A DNA stretch of 64,000 nt from Vesta saturnalis (GCA_036346205.1 JARFJB010001819.1:3767501-3831500), one strand, 5' to 3'. Numbered from the stretch's first letter, positions 1-11,495 are shown. A program made the numbers and translations. Notes: generated by a model from the sequence alone, not told the origin.

Positions 1-119
1 TGGCCTTTGCCTTTTTTATTAAATATTTAGTTATAACCCGTCTTGACTGTGCCGTAACTATATTGTGAAGCTTTGTTTTAATAAGAAAAAATGCCCCGTC
101 GCTTAAGGCAACCGGATAG

Positions 120-239
120 TTCGTTGCAGCAGAGGGAATTATTCTTGGTTTATTGAATAGTGGACAAATATTAACGGGTAGCATGCGTCGAAGAATGCAA
201 GCTTGTATTGAAAATGAAGGATTTTATATTAATTATTAA
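120..239 (+). CDS. possible terminal exon of an unrecognised gene
   Basis: An open stretch of 39 codons runs from just after an AG at 118-119 to a TAA at 237-239. The C-terminal residues are rich in Gly, Leu and Arg and end in NEGFYINY. The base just before it is an in-frame TAG, so if it is coding it must be entered by splicing at that AG; the upstream tract is not strongly pyrimidine-rich. A second frame starting at ATG 91 gives a plausible 20-residue peptide that stops at 157, so one lost base near 138 could also join the two frames. AATAAT/AATAAA-like signals follow at 320-340. I do not recognise the family. It could be a genuine last exon, a retro-fragment or chance. Confidence 0.3.
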   Translation, partial: FVAAEGIILGLLNSGQILTGSMRRRMQACIENEGFYINY

Positions 240-1910
240 ACTATAATTAGATACTATTATTTTGTTATATGTGTTTCGTGTTTACTTTTAGTTAAATCGT
301 TAACTCTGTTGTAATGCTAATAATAATAAATAATAAATGTAAAAGGTAGAAAGAAATCCATTTTTAAAATTTAATTTCAGTTTTCAGTTTTTCATTTTTG
401 ATTGAAAAACTGCCACTTTTATATTAATTCGATTTTTAGCCGTACTTGTGCCTATCAATGATCCATAGAGTTAAAGGATTTTTATACTTAAATCACAATT
501 AATGGAAAATTATATGCCAAATAACGTGTTTTTATTCTATCAATTAGGACGCTTTTAATTTCAATTACATCCTTGGTAATACGATTTCATAAATATTCCT
601 TTTTTGCTAATAGTGTTCTGAATTAAAATGGAGAAAAACAAGCACCGTGTTATCAGGGAAATAATGTAATCAAAACAATTTGGAATTGCCTTGTTACTTG
701 TATTTCTTCTAATCAGTCTAATTATAACGTAGATTAATTGATTTTTTATTTTCTTGCAACAATTTCATTGAAGTTAATTCATATTAAAAAATGTATTACT
801 CCTATCAATTCCTGTATGTGAAGAAAAACAATTGACTTGGAGCTGTTTTAAATTCCTCAAGGTAAACCATAATGACATTTAAATTTATTATTTAATTCCA
901 TTATAATGCAATTCAAATTCATTAAAAATATAAAAAATATAATTCTTCTTTTTAAATAACAGATTTTCAAGTCGGTTTCGAAGCAGGTATCACGCATTTT
1001 CATAAGAATTCTTTCATTAACAAACTGGTTGTTTAAGAGAATATCTACGTGTCCGTAATATAATAGAAAATTTACCTGACTGTTACTATACGTTCTTGGT
1101 TATTGCTAACATTTAAAGACTGTCCAAAATTTCTACGTTAGGTCGCTTTGGAGTGTGGGCTTTTTCATTGACGTCGGGTGTACATCCATAGAACGAAAGA
1201 TCTGATTGGGGATCACCTAGTAGTACGACCAAGTACATTCAATCGCATCTAGCGTTCTTCATTTCCAAATAAGTCCTTCCGAAAAAAAGAGGACACTTTA
1301 CTACTACTAGAAGCAATAATATCTGCCTTTTTATGGCTTAAGTTTCGATCTGCCTTTTTATGCTTAAGTTTCGATATGTGTTGAACAATATCCGCCATGT
1401 GCAAGTGAAAACTGTACACAATATATTAAGCACTTTACATCACTATCTGAGGTTGTCGTTTTAATAAATGGATATTCACTTACCAAATCTCTCTTAAATG
1501 TATACTTTCTTTTTAGCATGTTCTAATTTTCTACCATCCTAGATGCACACTACACTATAACGATTATTTACTTAAAAACAGTTATTTATTAACACTTAAC
1601 CTTAACTAACGAACTATTTACACTATATTTATTTACACGCACCGGCATATTTATTTTTTAAACGTACAAGACACCATCGTAAGCAAATTCCTTTCGCCCT
1701 AGTCTTGATACTTAATACTGCATCATAAGGAGGATCGCGCTCTATTTATTTAAGTCTACAAAAATGCTTGATTAGTCTCGTAAATTGTCGAACTCATGAT
1801 GTCATCCTATTGAGTCTTATCTGAAGGTCACCATGCTATCTTTTTCGTACTTTCTAGAGTTTGATTAATTCCTTCTAAACAATGAAACGGCAGAAACGGA
1901 CAAAAAAGGG
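240..1910. other. non-coding region upstream of TBK1
   Basis: No convincing coding exon is visible. It is AT-rich. The only clear structure is a small tandem duplication at 1322-1374, two copies of a 26-27 bp unit beginning TCTGCCTTTTTATG. The less AT-rich stretch 1140-1260 could be regulatory or an untranslated exon, but nothing in it identifies it. Confidence 0.5.
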
Positions 1911-1917
1911 ACTTCTG

Positions 1918-1925
1918 TATAAATA
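1918..1925 (+). promoter_or_regulatory. TATA-like box upstream of TBK1
   Basis: TATAAATA lies about 510 bp before the TBK1 start codon, with a GGGACTTCT stretch just upstream that resembles half of a kappaB site. If used, transcription would start near 1950 and the 5' untranslated region would be about 490 nt and contain the palindrome at 1991-2009. This is inference from one short motif in AT-rich DNA. Confidence 0.25.
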
Positions 1926-1990
1926 CGAAACATTTGAGTAATTTATTAAAATAATTGCATATACGAAATTATGTGTTTAAAAAAGGAACT

Positions 1991-2009
1991 GTCCCGTATA
2001 ATACGGGAC
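1991..2009. repeat. short perfect palindrome in TBK1 upstream region
   Basis: GTCCCGTATAATACGGGAC has 9-bp arms around a single A. It could be a hairpin in a long 5' untranslated region or a binding site for a dimeric factor. The sequence alone does not say which. Confidence 0.5.
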
Positions 2010-2436
2010 GAATGGTCGCCTTAGACACGGAGGCAACCGTATGTTGCCCGGACTGCACTGGATCAGTTACGGCACTGCATTCACTGCTACGTACCACCAT
2101 ATTCTTGAGAAAATGGGTGTCTTCCAATTTCGTATTCGACATATAAACAAGGCCTGTTCAGAAGAAATCCCAACAGCCAATTTTTTCGTTGTGAACCGCA
2201 CAACAACAAATTCAAGTGTGTTTTGTGAACAGAACTTTATATTTTCATTTGTTAGTTTTCGTCATTTTTGCGATTTCACTCTATCAGGTTACTGCATATA
2301 CTATACTGTTAGAAATTTATACACAACAGCTTTGCATTATCTATGATTATCAGTATCTAACATTTTTGCTGTTATTACTCATTGTATAAATGTTTATACT
2401 CAAAAACGTATTGAGTAATTTTTATTCAAGTTGACA

Positions 2437-4665
2437 ATGTCCTTTTTAAGGGGATCTGCTAATTATGTTTGGTGTACTACAAGTGTTCTAGGTAAAGGTG
2501 CTACAGGTGCCGTTTATCAGGGTGTTAATAAAAGCAATGGAGAACCAGTTGCTGTTAAAACATTTAATCAGCTCAGTCATATGAGACCACAGGATGTTCA
2601 AATGCGAGAGTTTGAAGTTTTAAAGAAGGTTAACCATGAAAACATTGTTAAACTATTGGCAATTGAAGAGGAACAGGAGGGGCGAGGGAAAGTAATTGTA
2701 ATGGAATTATGTACCGGTGGTAGTTTATTCAATATCCTCGATGATCCTGAAAACACATATGGTCTCGAAGAGAAGGAATTTTTGTTAGTGTTAGAACATT
2801 TAACTGCAGGAATGAAACATTTACGCGATAATAATTTGGTTCATCGTGACTTAAAACCTGGTAATATTATGAAATTCATTCATGATGACGGTACCACTGT
2901 GTATAAACTTACGGATTTCGGTGCAGCTAGAGAATTACAGGAAGGTCAGCAATTTGTGTCTCTGTATGGTACTGAAGAGTACTTACACCCTGATATGTAT
3001 GAACGGGCTGTTTTACGTAAACCTGTTGGAAAAACATTTGGTGCTACTGTTGATTTATGGTCAATTGGTGTTACCTTATATCACGTTGCCACAGGAAATC
3101 TACCATTTCGTCCATATGGCGGTAGACGAAATAAGCAAACAATGTTTCATATAACAACTACAAAAGCGAGTGGTGTCATTTCTGGTATACAAACTAAGGA
3201 GGATGGACCAATTAAGTACGAACGGGAATTGCCTACCAATTGTCAGTTAACTACAGGTTTGAAAAAAATTGTTACACCTTTATTAGCCGGTTTACTAGAA
3301 GCTGATCCAACTAGAATATGGAGCTTTGATAAATTTTTTAACGAAGTTACAAATCTTCTCACACGTAAAGCAATAAACATATTTTATATCAATTCTGCAG
3401 TTAATATTAAAGTTTTTATTCACCCAGATGAATTTTATGAACAGTTACAAGTTTATATCACGGAGCAAACAAATATTGCAGTTAATCATCAAATATTACT
3501 TTTTAAACAAGATTTATTTGTGGATGTGGTCGGTGAAAACACTAGAAGTGGGGGATATCCCCCAACTACTGATGAAGAACCACTTATTCTATTCAACGAA
3601 GAAAATAATAATATTGTACCATTACCAGAACTAGAGCTTCCAAAATTTCCAGAATTTCCTACATTAGTTTCAGTAGAAAATGATGCATCACAGGCAAAAT
3701 TAGCATGCAGTATTGGTCACATGTGTAAACGTAGAATAGAGAAACTTTCACGTAGCAGTAATTTAATTCATAAAGCCGTTAAGTATTTTATTCGATTTTT
3801 AACTTCCGAACTAAGAAGACTTCATAACCAGTGTCAGCACAAGATTGACTTAACCCTCAGTTATAAAGAAACTTCTAATGCTTTACGGATGTTACACACA
3901 ATTACAACAGCCCTGCAGAATTCGTTTGTAGGTAATAAATTCACAATAACGGATTATGTAGAGGAACTAAAAAGTATTAGCGATTCATTCACAGTAGCAA
4001 CAGAACCCAAAGTACAACAATTACATCAAAAAAATGTAGCAGAGGATTCACTAAAATTAGAATGGGATTCGTGTAGTCGCTTAATTAAATGTCCATTTCA
4101 AACACGTGCTCCATCTCGTGCCCGTATATTAATCGATCGACTTAGAGATTCGTGGCAACATTTAATGCGTGATCGTGCTACACGTTCTCTCAGTTATAAT
4201 GACGAACAGTTTCATATATTAGAAAGAATTAAAATCGCAGAAACAAGTCAAAAAACTAAAGAATTGCTTGAACTAGAATGTTTACCTGCTTTTAATCAAC
4301 TCGCAGAAAATCTAGGAGATTGGTATAAAATTGCTCAAACCGTTTATTTACAGATGACAATATTAAATAAAGATGTCATTTGTTATGAACAAAAGTTAGA
4401 GAAATTTCGTGAAAATTTATCCATTGAAAGCTTACAGTATTATGAAGAAATCAAATTATTATTAGAAAAAATAGGAAATGGAATTCAGCTTCCAAAAGTT
4501 ACGAATCAGTTACAAAATAGAAAACTTAGAAGTAGTTTTCAGGAAGCTGATAAAATAATACAAGATATAATAATTGTGATACAAGAAAATTCTTCATTAA
4601 TTGATCAGTATCAAAAATTGTCACTAAAAAGACTTCAAGAAATTTCAAGTGAGCATGTTTTATAG
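2437..4665 (+). CDS. TBK1: TBK1/IKK-epsilon family serine/threonine kinase
   Basis: Serine/threonine kinase of the non-canonical IKK family, acting in innate immune signalling, autophagy and, in flies (ik2/IKKepsilon), cell shape. The 742-residue protein has a glycine loop (LGKGATGAVY, about 18-27), lysine in AVK (about 41), catalytic HRDLKPGN (about 136-143), DFG (about 160-162) and an activation loop with the conserved serine in FVSLYGTEEY (about 175). A ubiquitin-like domain follows at about 310-385, then long helical scaffold/dimerisation segments and a C-terminal coiled coil, as in the family (human TBK1 is about 729 residues). The start is the ATG at 2437; the TTG six bases upstream is in frame but has no support. 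The whole gene is one frame with no introns, which could mean ancestral intron loss or a retrogene. Codon usage and intact motifs argue that it is functional. IKK-beta is less likely because of the TBK1-type activation loop. Confidence 0.95.
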   Translation: MSFLRGSANYVWCTTSVLGKGATGAVYQGVNKSNGEPVAVKTFNQLSHMRPQDVQMREFEVLKKVNHENIVKLLAIEEEQEGRGKVIVMELCTGGSLFNILDDPENTYGLEEKEFLLVLEHLTAGMKHLRDNNLVHRDLKPGNIMKFIHDDGTTVYKLTDFGAARELQEGQQFVSLYGTEEYLHPDMYERAVLRKPVGKTFGATVDLWSIGVTLYHVATGNLPFRPYGGRRNKQTMFHITTTKASGVISGIQTKEDGPIKYERELPTNCQLTTGLKKIVTPLLAGLLEADPTRIWSFDKFFNEVTNLLTRKAINIFYINSAVNIKVFIHPDEFYEQLQVYITEQTNIAVNHQILLFKQDLFVDVVGENTRSGGYPPTTDEEPLILFNEENNNIVPLPELELPKFPEFPTLVSVENDASQAKLACSIGHMCKRRIEKLSRSSNLIHKAVKYFIRFLTSELRRLHNQCQHKIDLTLSYKETSNALRMLHTITTALQNSFVGNKFTITDYVEELKSISDSFTVATEPKVQQLHQKNVAEDSLKLEWDSCSRLIKCPFQTRAPSRARILIDRLRDSWQHLMRDRATRSLSYNDEQFHILERIKIAETSQKTKELLELECLPAFNQLAENLGDWYKIAQTVYLQMTILNKDVICYEQKLEKFRENLSIESLQYYEEIKLLLEKIGNGIQLPKVTNQLQNRKLRSSFQEADKIIQDIIIVIQENSSLIDQYQKLSLKRLQEISSEHVL

Positions 4666-4763
4666 TTAAAAAGAATTTTGTGCAATATTCTATGTTCATA
4701 GATATAAGACAGAAACTGTTATGTTACCGATTTAATTACAAAAACAATGTGATTCCATTATAT

Positions 4764-4875
<112 letters not shown>

Positions 4876-5064
4876 TTTTTATTAGATGTTTGTAAGATAA
4901 AAGTTTTACATATCTATAGTTTTGTAGTAAAATATAGTGTTATTTGTTTTGTATCTACTAAAATGTATTGTCATGTCACAAAAGAGTATTAATGTTAAAA
5001 AATGTTTTTTACAAAATAATTGAAAAGTGTTATATTTTAATGGTTCTGTGGACTTGACATATTT

Positions 5065-5070
5065 AATAAA
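5065..5070 (+). terminator. candidate TBK1 polyadenylation signal
   Basis: AATAAA about 400 bp past the TBK1 stop and before the transposon that begins at 5205. Weaker AT-rich variants lie just after the TA repeat. Confidence 0.35.
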
Positions 5071-5204
5071 GTAATTATAAGCGAAATAAGCAAGTTTTAT
5101 ATAAATATAATCTTCAAGAAAAAAAATGTGACGTAGCCAGTTGGCACATGGTTTTCTTATGCTGGTGTTCTGTTAGCAACGGGGGCAAATGAATGTCTTC
5201 ATAT

Positions 5205-5236
5205 CGTCGGCTTAGTCAGAAAAGTTCGTTAGTCCA
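5205..5236 (+). repeat. left TIR of the unassigned transposon
   Basis: Begins CGTCGGCTTAGTCAGAAAA and is matched by the inverted copy ending at 11491. Eighteen consecutive identical bases are followed by about 10 of 13 matching. Confidence 0.85.
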
Positions 5237-5699
5237 CTTTTTGTCAAAAATGACATTTTACGCTTAAAATAAATAGAAAAATGAACTCTATGAGCCCAGA
5301 AAATATTATAAGTCCAAGGCAATAGCAAAAGGTTCAATAAGCGAATAAGAATACCTCGTAAATCCATGCTGGCTTTTACTGACCGGAAAATCTAGTAACT
5401 CCACAAACGTTGCAATGACCGCCGTGTTGTTTTGTCTAATGACATATTGTGTTCCGTGTTTATTCTCCAAATTATTTGGTTTGTATATTCCCTTTTTACA
5501 TTTTTTTGTTGACTGTAGGGTTAAATATTGATAATATTTGATATATGAAACAAAATAAAATATAATATATTTTTTTAGTCTGAGAAAGTCACTATTTAAA
5601 AGATAAGTGGAGTTACGAGATTTTCTCTAGACAGCTTAACCTCAATATTAAATATTGTGTTTTGGACTTACGAGATTAGTTTTCAAAAATTCAATAATT

Positions 5700-8126
5700 A
5701 TGTTTACATCACGAACTCAGAAGATTATGGATATGCTGAAAAATCAACCAGTTATTAACTGTTTGGTTAGTCAGACAGGTGAATTAATAGCAGAGTTTGA
5801 GACAATGTAAGTTTACCTTTTGTCGAATTAAATGTAATTTCAATAATTCACCTGTTCATTTTAAGGTTGATAGAGATAACAACGATCCTATAAATGTTAA
5901 GCTGAAAAATGGCTCTGATAATAATATCACATATTATTTAGGTGTTACAACCCAGAGTAGCACCTTTGATAACTATACTTTTTCTTTTCCAGAGGTACTT
6001 ATATTATTTTAATTGTGCTGTATTGATAATACTATTTTTAACAGATCTCAGATAACAATGCTCATACAGAAGCAGATGTTATAAACATTGAAGATTATTT
6101 GTTAGGCATAGAAAATCATAATGAACCTTGTGGGAAAATATAGAAAATCAGGAAATTGAAGAATCTGATTTTTATAGAGAAGAAGCACAAAATACCGAAC
6201 AAGGAAAAAATACACTAAAGGAAGATGTAAAGGTGGCATCAATCAAGGAACACAATTTGGAAGAAAATGAAGAAATAGAAGGAAGTCCTTATCCAGCAGT
6301 TCAAAGTGGTACAAGAAAGCGATCTGGTAAATGGGATATAAACAAAAATAAGTGGAATTAAAATATTAATAGAAAAAAAAGGGAACGTGGAGCTGAGTAC
6401 AGAGGCAGAAAAAAGATTGGTGGCAAGATTGTGTATGATATATTAAAGGAAAAAAAAGTGATGAGTAAAAGATGCAACTGCAAAATACATATGAAAAAAA
6501 GTCCATCCTAAATTGTGATAAATTTAATGAAGAGGAGAGAAGAGACATATTCAATAAATTTTGGAAGGAAATGAACTGGGGGGAGAGGAAAGTTTATGTA
6601 AATTTAATGATTGCTATGAAGGCAATTAAAAGAGCTAGAAATAGAAAAAGTGAAAACAGTACGTCTAGACGAAAATTTTCTATTGAATATTACATGGTTA
6701 AAGACCAAGACAAATTGAAAGTTTACAAGCAAATGTTCTTAAATACTCACGCACTTGGTGAAGTGCTTTACAATGGAAAAATGCTAGTCGCGAAGCTGCT
6801 CCAAATTCTGATATCAATAGTTCAGATGAACAGCAATCTAACAAAATAATTGCTAAACAACAATCCTCAAACCACAAATAGATTGCTTGAAAGAATTTTT
6901 TGACGCACTACCAAAATGGAGTCGCATTATTGTCGTTCTTCGTCATCAAAACTTTACATAGAACCATGCTGGAAAAGCAAGCGTTCTCTTTTTAAATGTT
7001 ATAAAAATGAGTGGTGTCTGGAAAAAAATATTAAACCTTTATCTATTTTTGCATTTGAAAAATATTTTTCGCGTCATAACTTGAGCTTATACATTCCTAA
7101 AAAAGACCAATGCGAATTATGTGCTGAACATCAAGTTGGTAACGTAACTGATGAAGTGTACCAAGAACACTTACGACGGAAAGAAGAAGCCCGTAATGAA
7201 AAGCAGAGGAATAAGGAGCCTGGTAACCTGGTTTATACCGTCGACATGCAAGCGGTTCTTTTAAGTCCCATGTCTAAAGTTTCGGCGAATTGTTTTCGAA
7301 CAAAATTAATAACACACAACTATTCAATTTTTGACTTAAAAACTGGTAATGGTTTTTGTCATTTGTGGAATGAGTCTGAGGGTGGTGTTACGGCTGATAT
7401 TTTTTCATCTCTTTTGTGCCACTTCTTAATCGAAGAAGTTATTCCAAAACTTACAACTGAATAAGATGTCATTATCTATAGTGATGGATGCACTGGGCAG
7501 AACAGGAATGCACCACTTGCGATTGCTATTTTGAATATAGCTAAATTGTTCAACGTAACTATAATCCAAAAATATTTAGAAATAGGCCACACCCAGATGG
7601 AAGTCGACTCCATGCATTCCACAATTGAAAGGCGCCTACGAAATGTGAAAATAAATGTTCCAGCAGACTACGTGCATTTATGCAGTTCTGCTCGAGTGAA
7701 TCCAAAACCTTACAGTGTATATTATTTTACTCATGGCTTCTTTAAAAAGTTTAATGCAGTACAATCTTATGCAAACATAAGACCTGGAAAGAAAACAGGA
7801 GATCCACATGTTACCGACTTGAGAGCTCTTGCATATTTCCCTGATGGAACTATTCATTACAAACTAAACCATTCAGATGAATGGAAATTATTACAGGTAA
7901 ATTTCCTTTTCATCTACAATAATAGTTTTCAAGTGTAGTGATTCAATTGGAATTACAGGTTCGCGCTAAAAACATACCAGCTATTCATCCAGAGCAACTA
8001 CCACCTCTTTATACATCTAGGCTGCCTATTAAAAGGACTAAATATAATCACTTACAGTACTTGAAGAAATCATTATTACCTGATTATCACTGCTACTATG
8101 ACAACATACCAGTAATAGACGATTAA
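5700..8126 (+). pseudogene. DDE-like transposase of an unassigned family (broken)
   Basis: Fragments in several frames add up to one protein. An N-terminal exon from ATG 5700 ends at a GTAAGT donor (5807). Acidic segments follow (5864-6360), then a basic stretch with a CNCK motif (about 6465), a region with FNKFWKEMNW (about 6550), and a segment with IPKKDQCELC (about 7095-7125). Candidate catalytic acidic residues are in YTVDMQAV (about 7220), IIYSDGCTGQNRN (about 7470-7510, across a stop) and HTQMEVDSMHSTIERR (about 7585-7635). The stop after 7464, another near 6362 and several frame changes make it non-functional as read. Short GT-AG introns are likely near 5807-5863 and around 6000-6045, though the exon 1 junction does not keep frame. 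I know similar uncharacterised proteins from arthropod and cnidarian genomes but cannot name a validated superfamily. Confidence 0.7.
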
Positions 8127-8167
8127 AGATGATTAATAATTAAATTTATGAATTTTCATTATCTTTA

Positions 8168-10989
8168 AGGTAAAATGGGGTAACATTGACACAACTTTAA
8201 AATTGATTTTTTTTTGGCACATATCAGTTTGGTGTATGACTGCTTTTGTGACAGAATGAAGATATATTAACCTTTTCTACACTGTATATGATAGAATATG
8301 AATATACAAGTCGTTTACAGAATTTAATTTCTTTTTTTGAAAAGTGGTAATGTGTCAATGTTACCCATGGCAAGTCTAACATTGACACACTCATAAAAAC
8401 AGCTAATATGTCAATATTTTGCATGTATAGTGTAACATTGACAAATGTCCTAGATATTTTTATGGAAAATCATAGAAATAAAACAATAAATACTTAATTA
8501 AGAAACTTTATACTTAATTTTAGATAGTTATACACCTACGTATTATAATAAAGCCTAGTTAATCTTAGGAGGCGCTTTACAATTAGAAGGAAGAAAGTTG
8601 ACATGAAAGTAATGCATTCTCCTTTTAATATAAGGTTCGCGCAGAACCATAGCGACATCATCTACAGATACCAGGCTTTGATCGGGCACATCAGGGTACA
8701 CAAAATGTATTTTCTTCTTTCTCAAAAAGTTGACCATAATTTCGCTGTCATTTACTTCCAACACTTGTCCAACATAGTGAATCCATTCTTCCTTTTCTAC
8801 ACAACTTTTAGAATTATTAAATCTGACGAGGACCCATGAATTTGCAACTATATTTTGGTTACTTCCGTCGAACTTCACAAATTCCTTTGCTTTACCACAA
8901 TTATCTTCTTCTGTTACACTGCTATTATTTTCATCGTGTGAAATGTCATCATCTGTATCATGGACAAGTTGTAAACTAGCATCACTATCTGAGGTTTCTT
9001 CAGTTTTTTCAACAGGCTTCTTGCTTTTTTGTTTTTGAGTTTTCCTTACTGTTGGTTTTCTTTTGTTTTTCTCATTTTCTATCATTCTTAGTCTAACATC
9101 GTCCGTTGTTAATGTTCCGCAAATTTTCTTCTGAGTTTACTTCTTTTTGTATTACTGTTTTGGCTTCTTGCCGTCTTAATACAGTCATTAGTGATAATTC
9201 CAACTTTTAGTAGGTGTAATATCTTCCAACTGTTCAGGAAGTGGAGTAGTTGGTGGTGAGGATTGACTGGAACCTGCAAAATCGGGTGTTGGTGTTTCAT
9301 TTTCTTTTCTACTGTGGATGTGGTTGGTTGAATTTTATTTTCTGAAGAACATATGACGGTTGATGATATGGATTTTTAATATCCTTTCTTTAGATAAGGG
9401 AAAAATTCCAGACCCTCGAAACCACCTACTGCATTGGCCCTAGAAAACACCCAGTTTCTTGAAGTTTTTAACAGACCAGGGAAACACTACCTTGTCGGCG
9501 TTCTTAAACCCAGTTTCTTGATAAAAACTTTTTAGAACATTACGCCATGCTGTTTTAACAGGTTTAAAAACTCCAACATCTAACGGCTGTAGAACATGCG
9601 ATGTGTGCGAGGGCAAACAGAACAGTTCAATATTGTTTTTTATAGCCATGTCAATAAGTTGTAGTGTTATGTGGGAATTGTGGCCATCAAATATTAGTAG
9701 TTTCGGTCCACTTAACGCAGCAGTAGCTCTCACAAAAACATTTTCGAACCAATCTGCAAACTGGGCTGCCTCCATCCAGCCGGATGGAGAACAGTTATAC
9801 ACAGTATTTTCTGGTCCATTTTGACACCATGTTGCGTAAAGATGTAGACCTTTGTAATTTACAAATAAGGGAAGATATTCACCGATTGCACTACAACATG
9901 CTAGAACGGTGTAAGTAGTTTTTGTTACAGTACCCACAAGCTTCAGTGGGTTGTGTGAACCTCTGCGACATAAAATTTTTTGAATACCAACGTCAGTTTG
10001 AAAGCCTGATTCGTCACAATTAAACACATTCTGTGGCTTATTCGACAATTCCAGCCTTTCAATCGTGGCTTTTAGCTTTTCGTAAAAATCATTGAGCACT
10101 TCCAAAGAATAAGCATCTGCCCTATTTTTAGGTAGATTTTGTGCGACTCTGTTACTGAGTTTTTTCTTCTAACGACGTTCAAAAGGTTTAATCCAGTCAA
10201 TACCTGGTAATCTATTTTTAAATGGATTTGGACGATCCATTCGTTTGAGATAATCCTGAACACAAATACGTAATTTAAAACGATCGAGTCCGAAGCCCCA
10301 GTCAGTTACTTTTATTATAGCATTTACCAAGAGTTTTTCTTCTTGTAAAGTGAGTACTGTGGGGCGGCCAACTGCTTTGCATTTATAGTTTTCAAGTGGT
10401 TTATTAACTTTGAACGGTTAATTCCATACATTTCACTAGCTCTCTTGACACTTAAACTTCCATTTTTTACTTGACTTATGGCGTTTACCATACTGTCTTC
10501 ATCATAGGTTTTATATTTTCTGGGAATTTCGCCAACCTTCTTTTTGCGGGGCATTTCTGCAAAGAGAAAAAACATTGACACATTTATAGAGTGTAACATT
10601 GACACAGGTGTCAATCTTAACCTTCACTTACGAAAGTAGTACTTCATCAAATTACAGAATTTAAATTGAAATAAACTAATATTTGTTAACGCGTAATATA
10701 AGAAATTACTTACTTGGCCGACTATAGGTCGAATCTTCAAAAAACAATTAACACCGGCAAAGTTTTCCATAGACGTGACTCAACAAATTCTTGTGCTTAA
10801 CCATTAAACAGGCGCTACAAACCATAAAATTAGAACAAAGTGTTTGAAGTATAGGTTACTAGATGGCGGAACTATACACATAATTTTACAACAAAAGACA
10901 GAACGTAAATTTCTTTTCAACTAAAATTAGGAGGGAATTTTGAAAATGTGTCAATGTTTCCCCCATGTCAATGTTACCCCATTTTACCT
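8168..10989 (-). mobile_element. pogo-type DNA transposon nested in the larger element
   Basis: 24-bp inverted repeats start AGGTAAAATGGGG (8168-8191, inverted 10966-10989) and are flanked by TA on both sides (8166-8167 and 10990-10991), the target of the Tc1/mariner/pogo group. The motif GTAACATTGACAC or its complement recurs at least eight times near the two ends (8179, 8352, 8379, 8433, 10572, 10594, 10951, 10967). The length is 2822 bp. It splits the element at 5205-11491, so it is the younger of the two. Confidence 0.92.
8555..10554 (-). pseudogene. pogo-family transposase (pipsqueak HTH + DDE_1)
   Basis: Read on -, the N-terminus (ATG at 10554) has a basic MPRKKK start and a pipsqueak-type helix-turn-helix (residues about 15-55, SVKRASEMYGINRS). 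The catalytic region at 9440-10105 has FNCDESGFQ, LLIFDGHNSH and LQPLDVGVFK, supplying the three acidic residues expected of the DDE_1 group. An acidic/serine-rich linker and a C-terminal domain (8555-9085) follow. There are at least three frame changes (near 10105-10330, 9440 and 9100), so the gene is probably dead. Its TIRs bind the protein in relatives. The 9.1-9.4 kb linker is low complexity and poorly resolved. Confidence 0.85.
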
Positions 10990-11459
10990 TATACAATAAA
11001 ATGTGGTCTCTTAGTGTGTAATGATTTCTTTACTCTGCGTTCTGAACACAACGTCATGTTTTGTGATTCAGAGAAAAAATATGTTATAATTACAGTGGGC
11101 CCTGGAAAAGATTTTCGTGTCTCTGGAAAATTGTTTCAAATAAAAATTTTATCACAGGAATGAAAAACTATAGTTTTCCTAATCTGAGCTCTTTTTTACA
11201 CCACAAGGTAGGAATAATTATAATCATGTTGGTGAGAAGAAAAACTCGAAAGTCCGCTATTCCTGTTATGCAAACAAGATGAAAACCTTGTAAGTCCAAT
11301 ATTGTCAATTATTATACTGTGAAGGATTATAGTAACTCGAATTTTCATTTAGATTGTTCAAATGTTTGCCTATTTAATGTTGAACTACTAGTTCGCTAGA
11401 TAAAATCATTATATTATATTTAAAACAGTTTTTTGTCCGCCCTGTAAAATTTACTTATA

Positions 11460-11491
11460 TGGACTTACGAGGTTTTCTGACTAAGCCGACC
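11460..11491 (-). repeat. right TIR of the unassigned transposon
   Basis: Inverted partner of the repeat at 5205; contains TGGACTTACGAGG then TTTTCTGACTAAGCCGAC. ATAT follows directly. Confidence 0.85.
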
Positions 11492-11495
11492 ATAT

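Larger units (their letters stand above)
5205..11491 (+). mobile_element. large DNA transposon, superfamily unassigned, with nested pogo element
   Basis: Terminal inverted repeats of about 32 bp: GTCGGCTTAGTCAGAAAA at 5206-5223 and its exact complement at 11473-11490, followed inward by a shared CGTNAGTCCA. Both ends are flanked by ATAT (5201-5204 and 11492-11495), or CATAT if the duplication is 5 bp. Variants of ACTTACGAG/CTCGTAAGTCCA recur inside both ends (about 5230, 5305, 5350, 5400, 5610, 5665, 11250, 11290, 11340, 11460), as expected of subterminal transposase-binding sites. The body encodes a broken DDE-like protein (5700-8126) and is interrupted by the pogo-type element at 8168-10989. 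Without the insert it would be about 3.5 kb. A 4-bp duplication is compatible with Sola-type elements, but I cannot confirm that. Confidence 0.75.

Noticed and set aside
2041..2346. 101-codon frame upstream of TBK1
   Set aside because: No recognisable domain, overlaps another frame, and lies in the probable 5' untranslated region.
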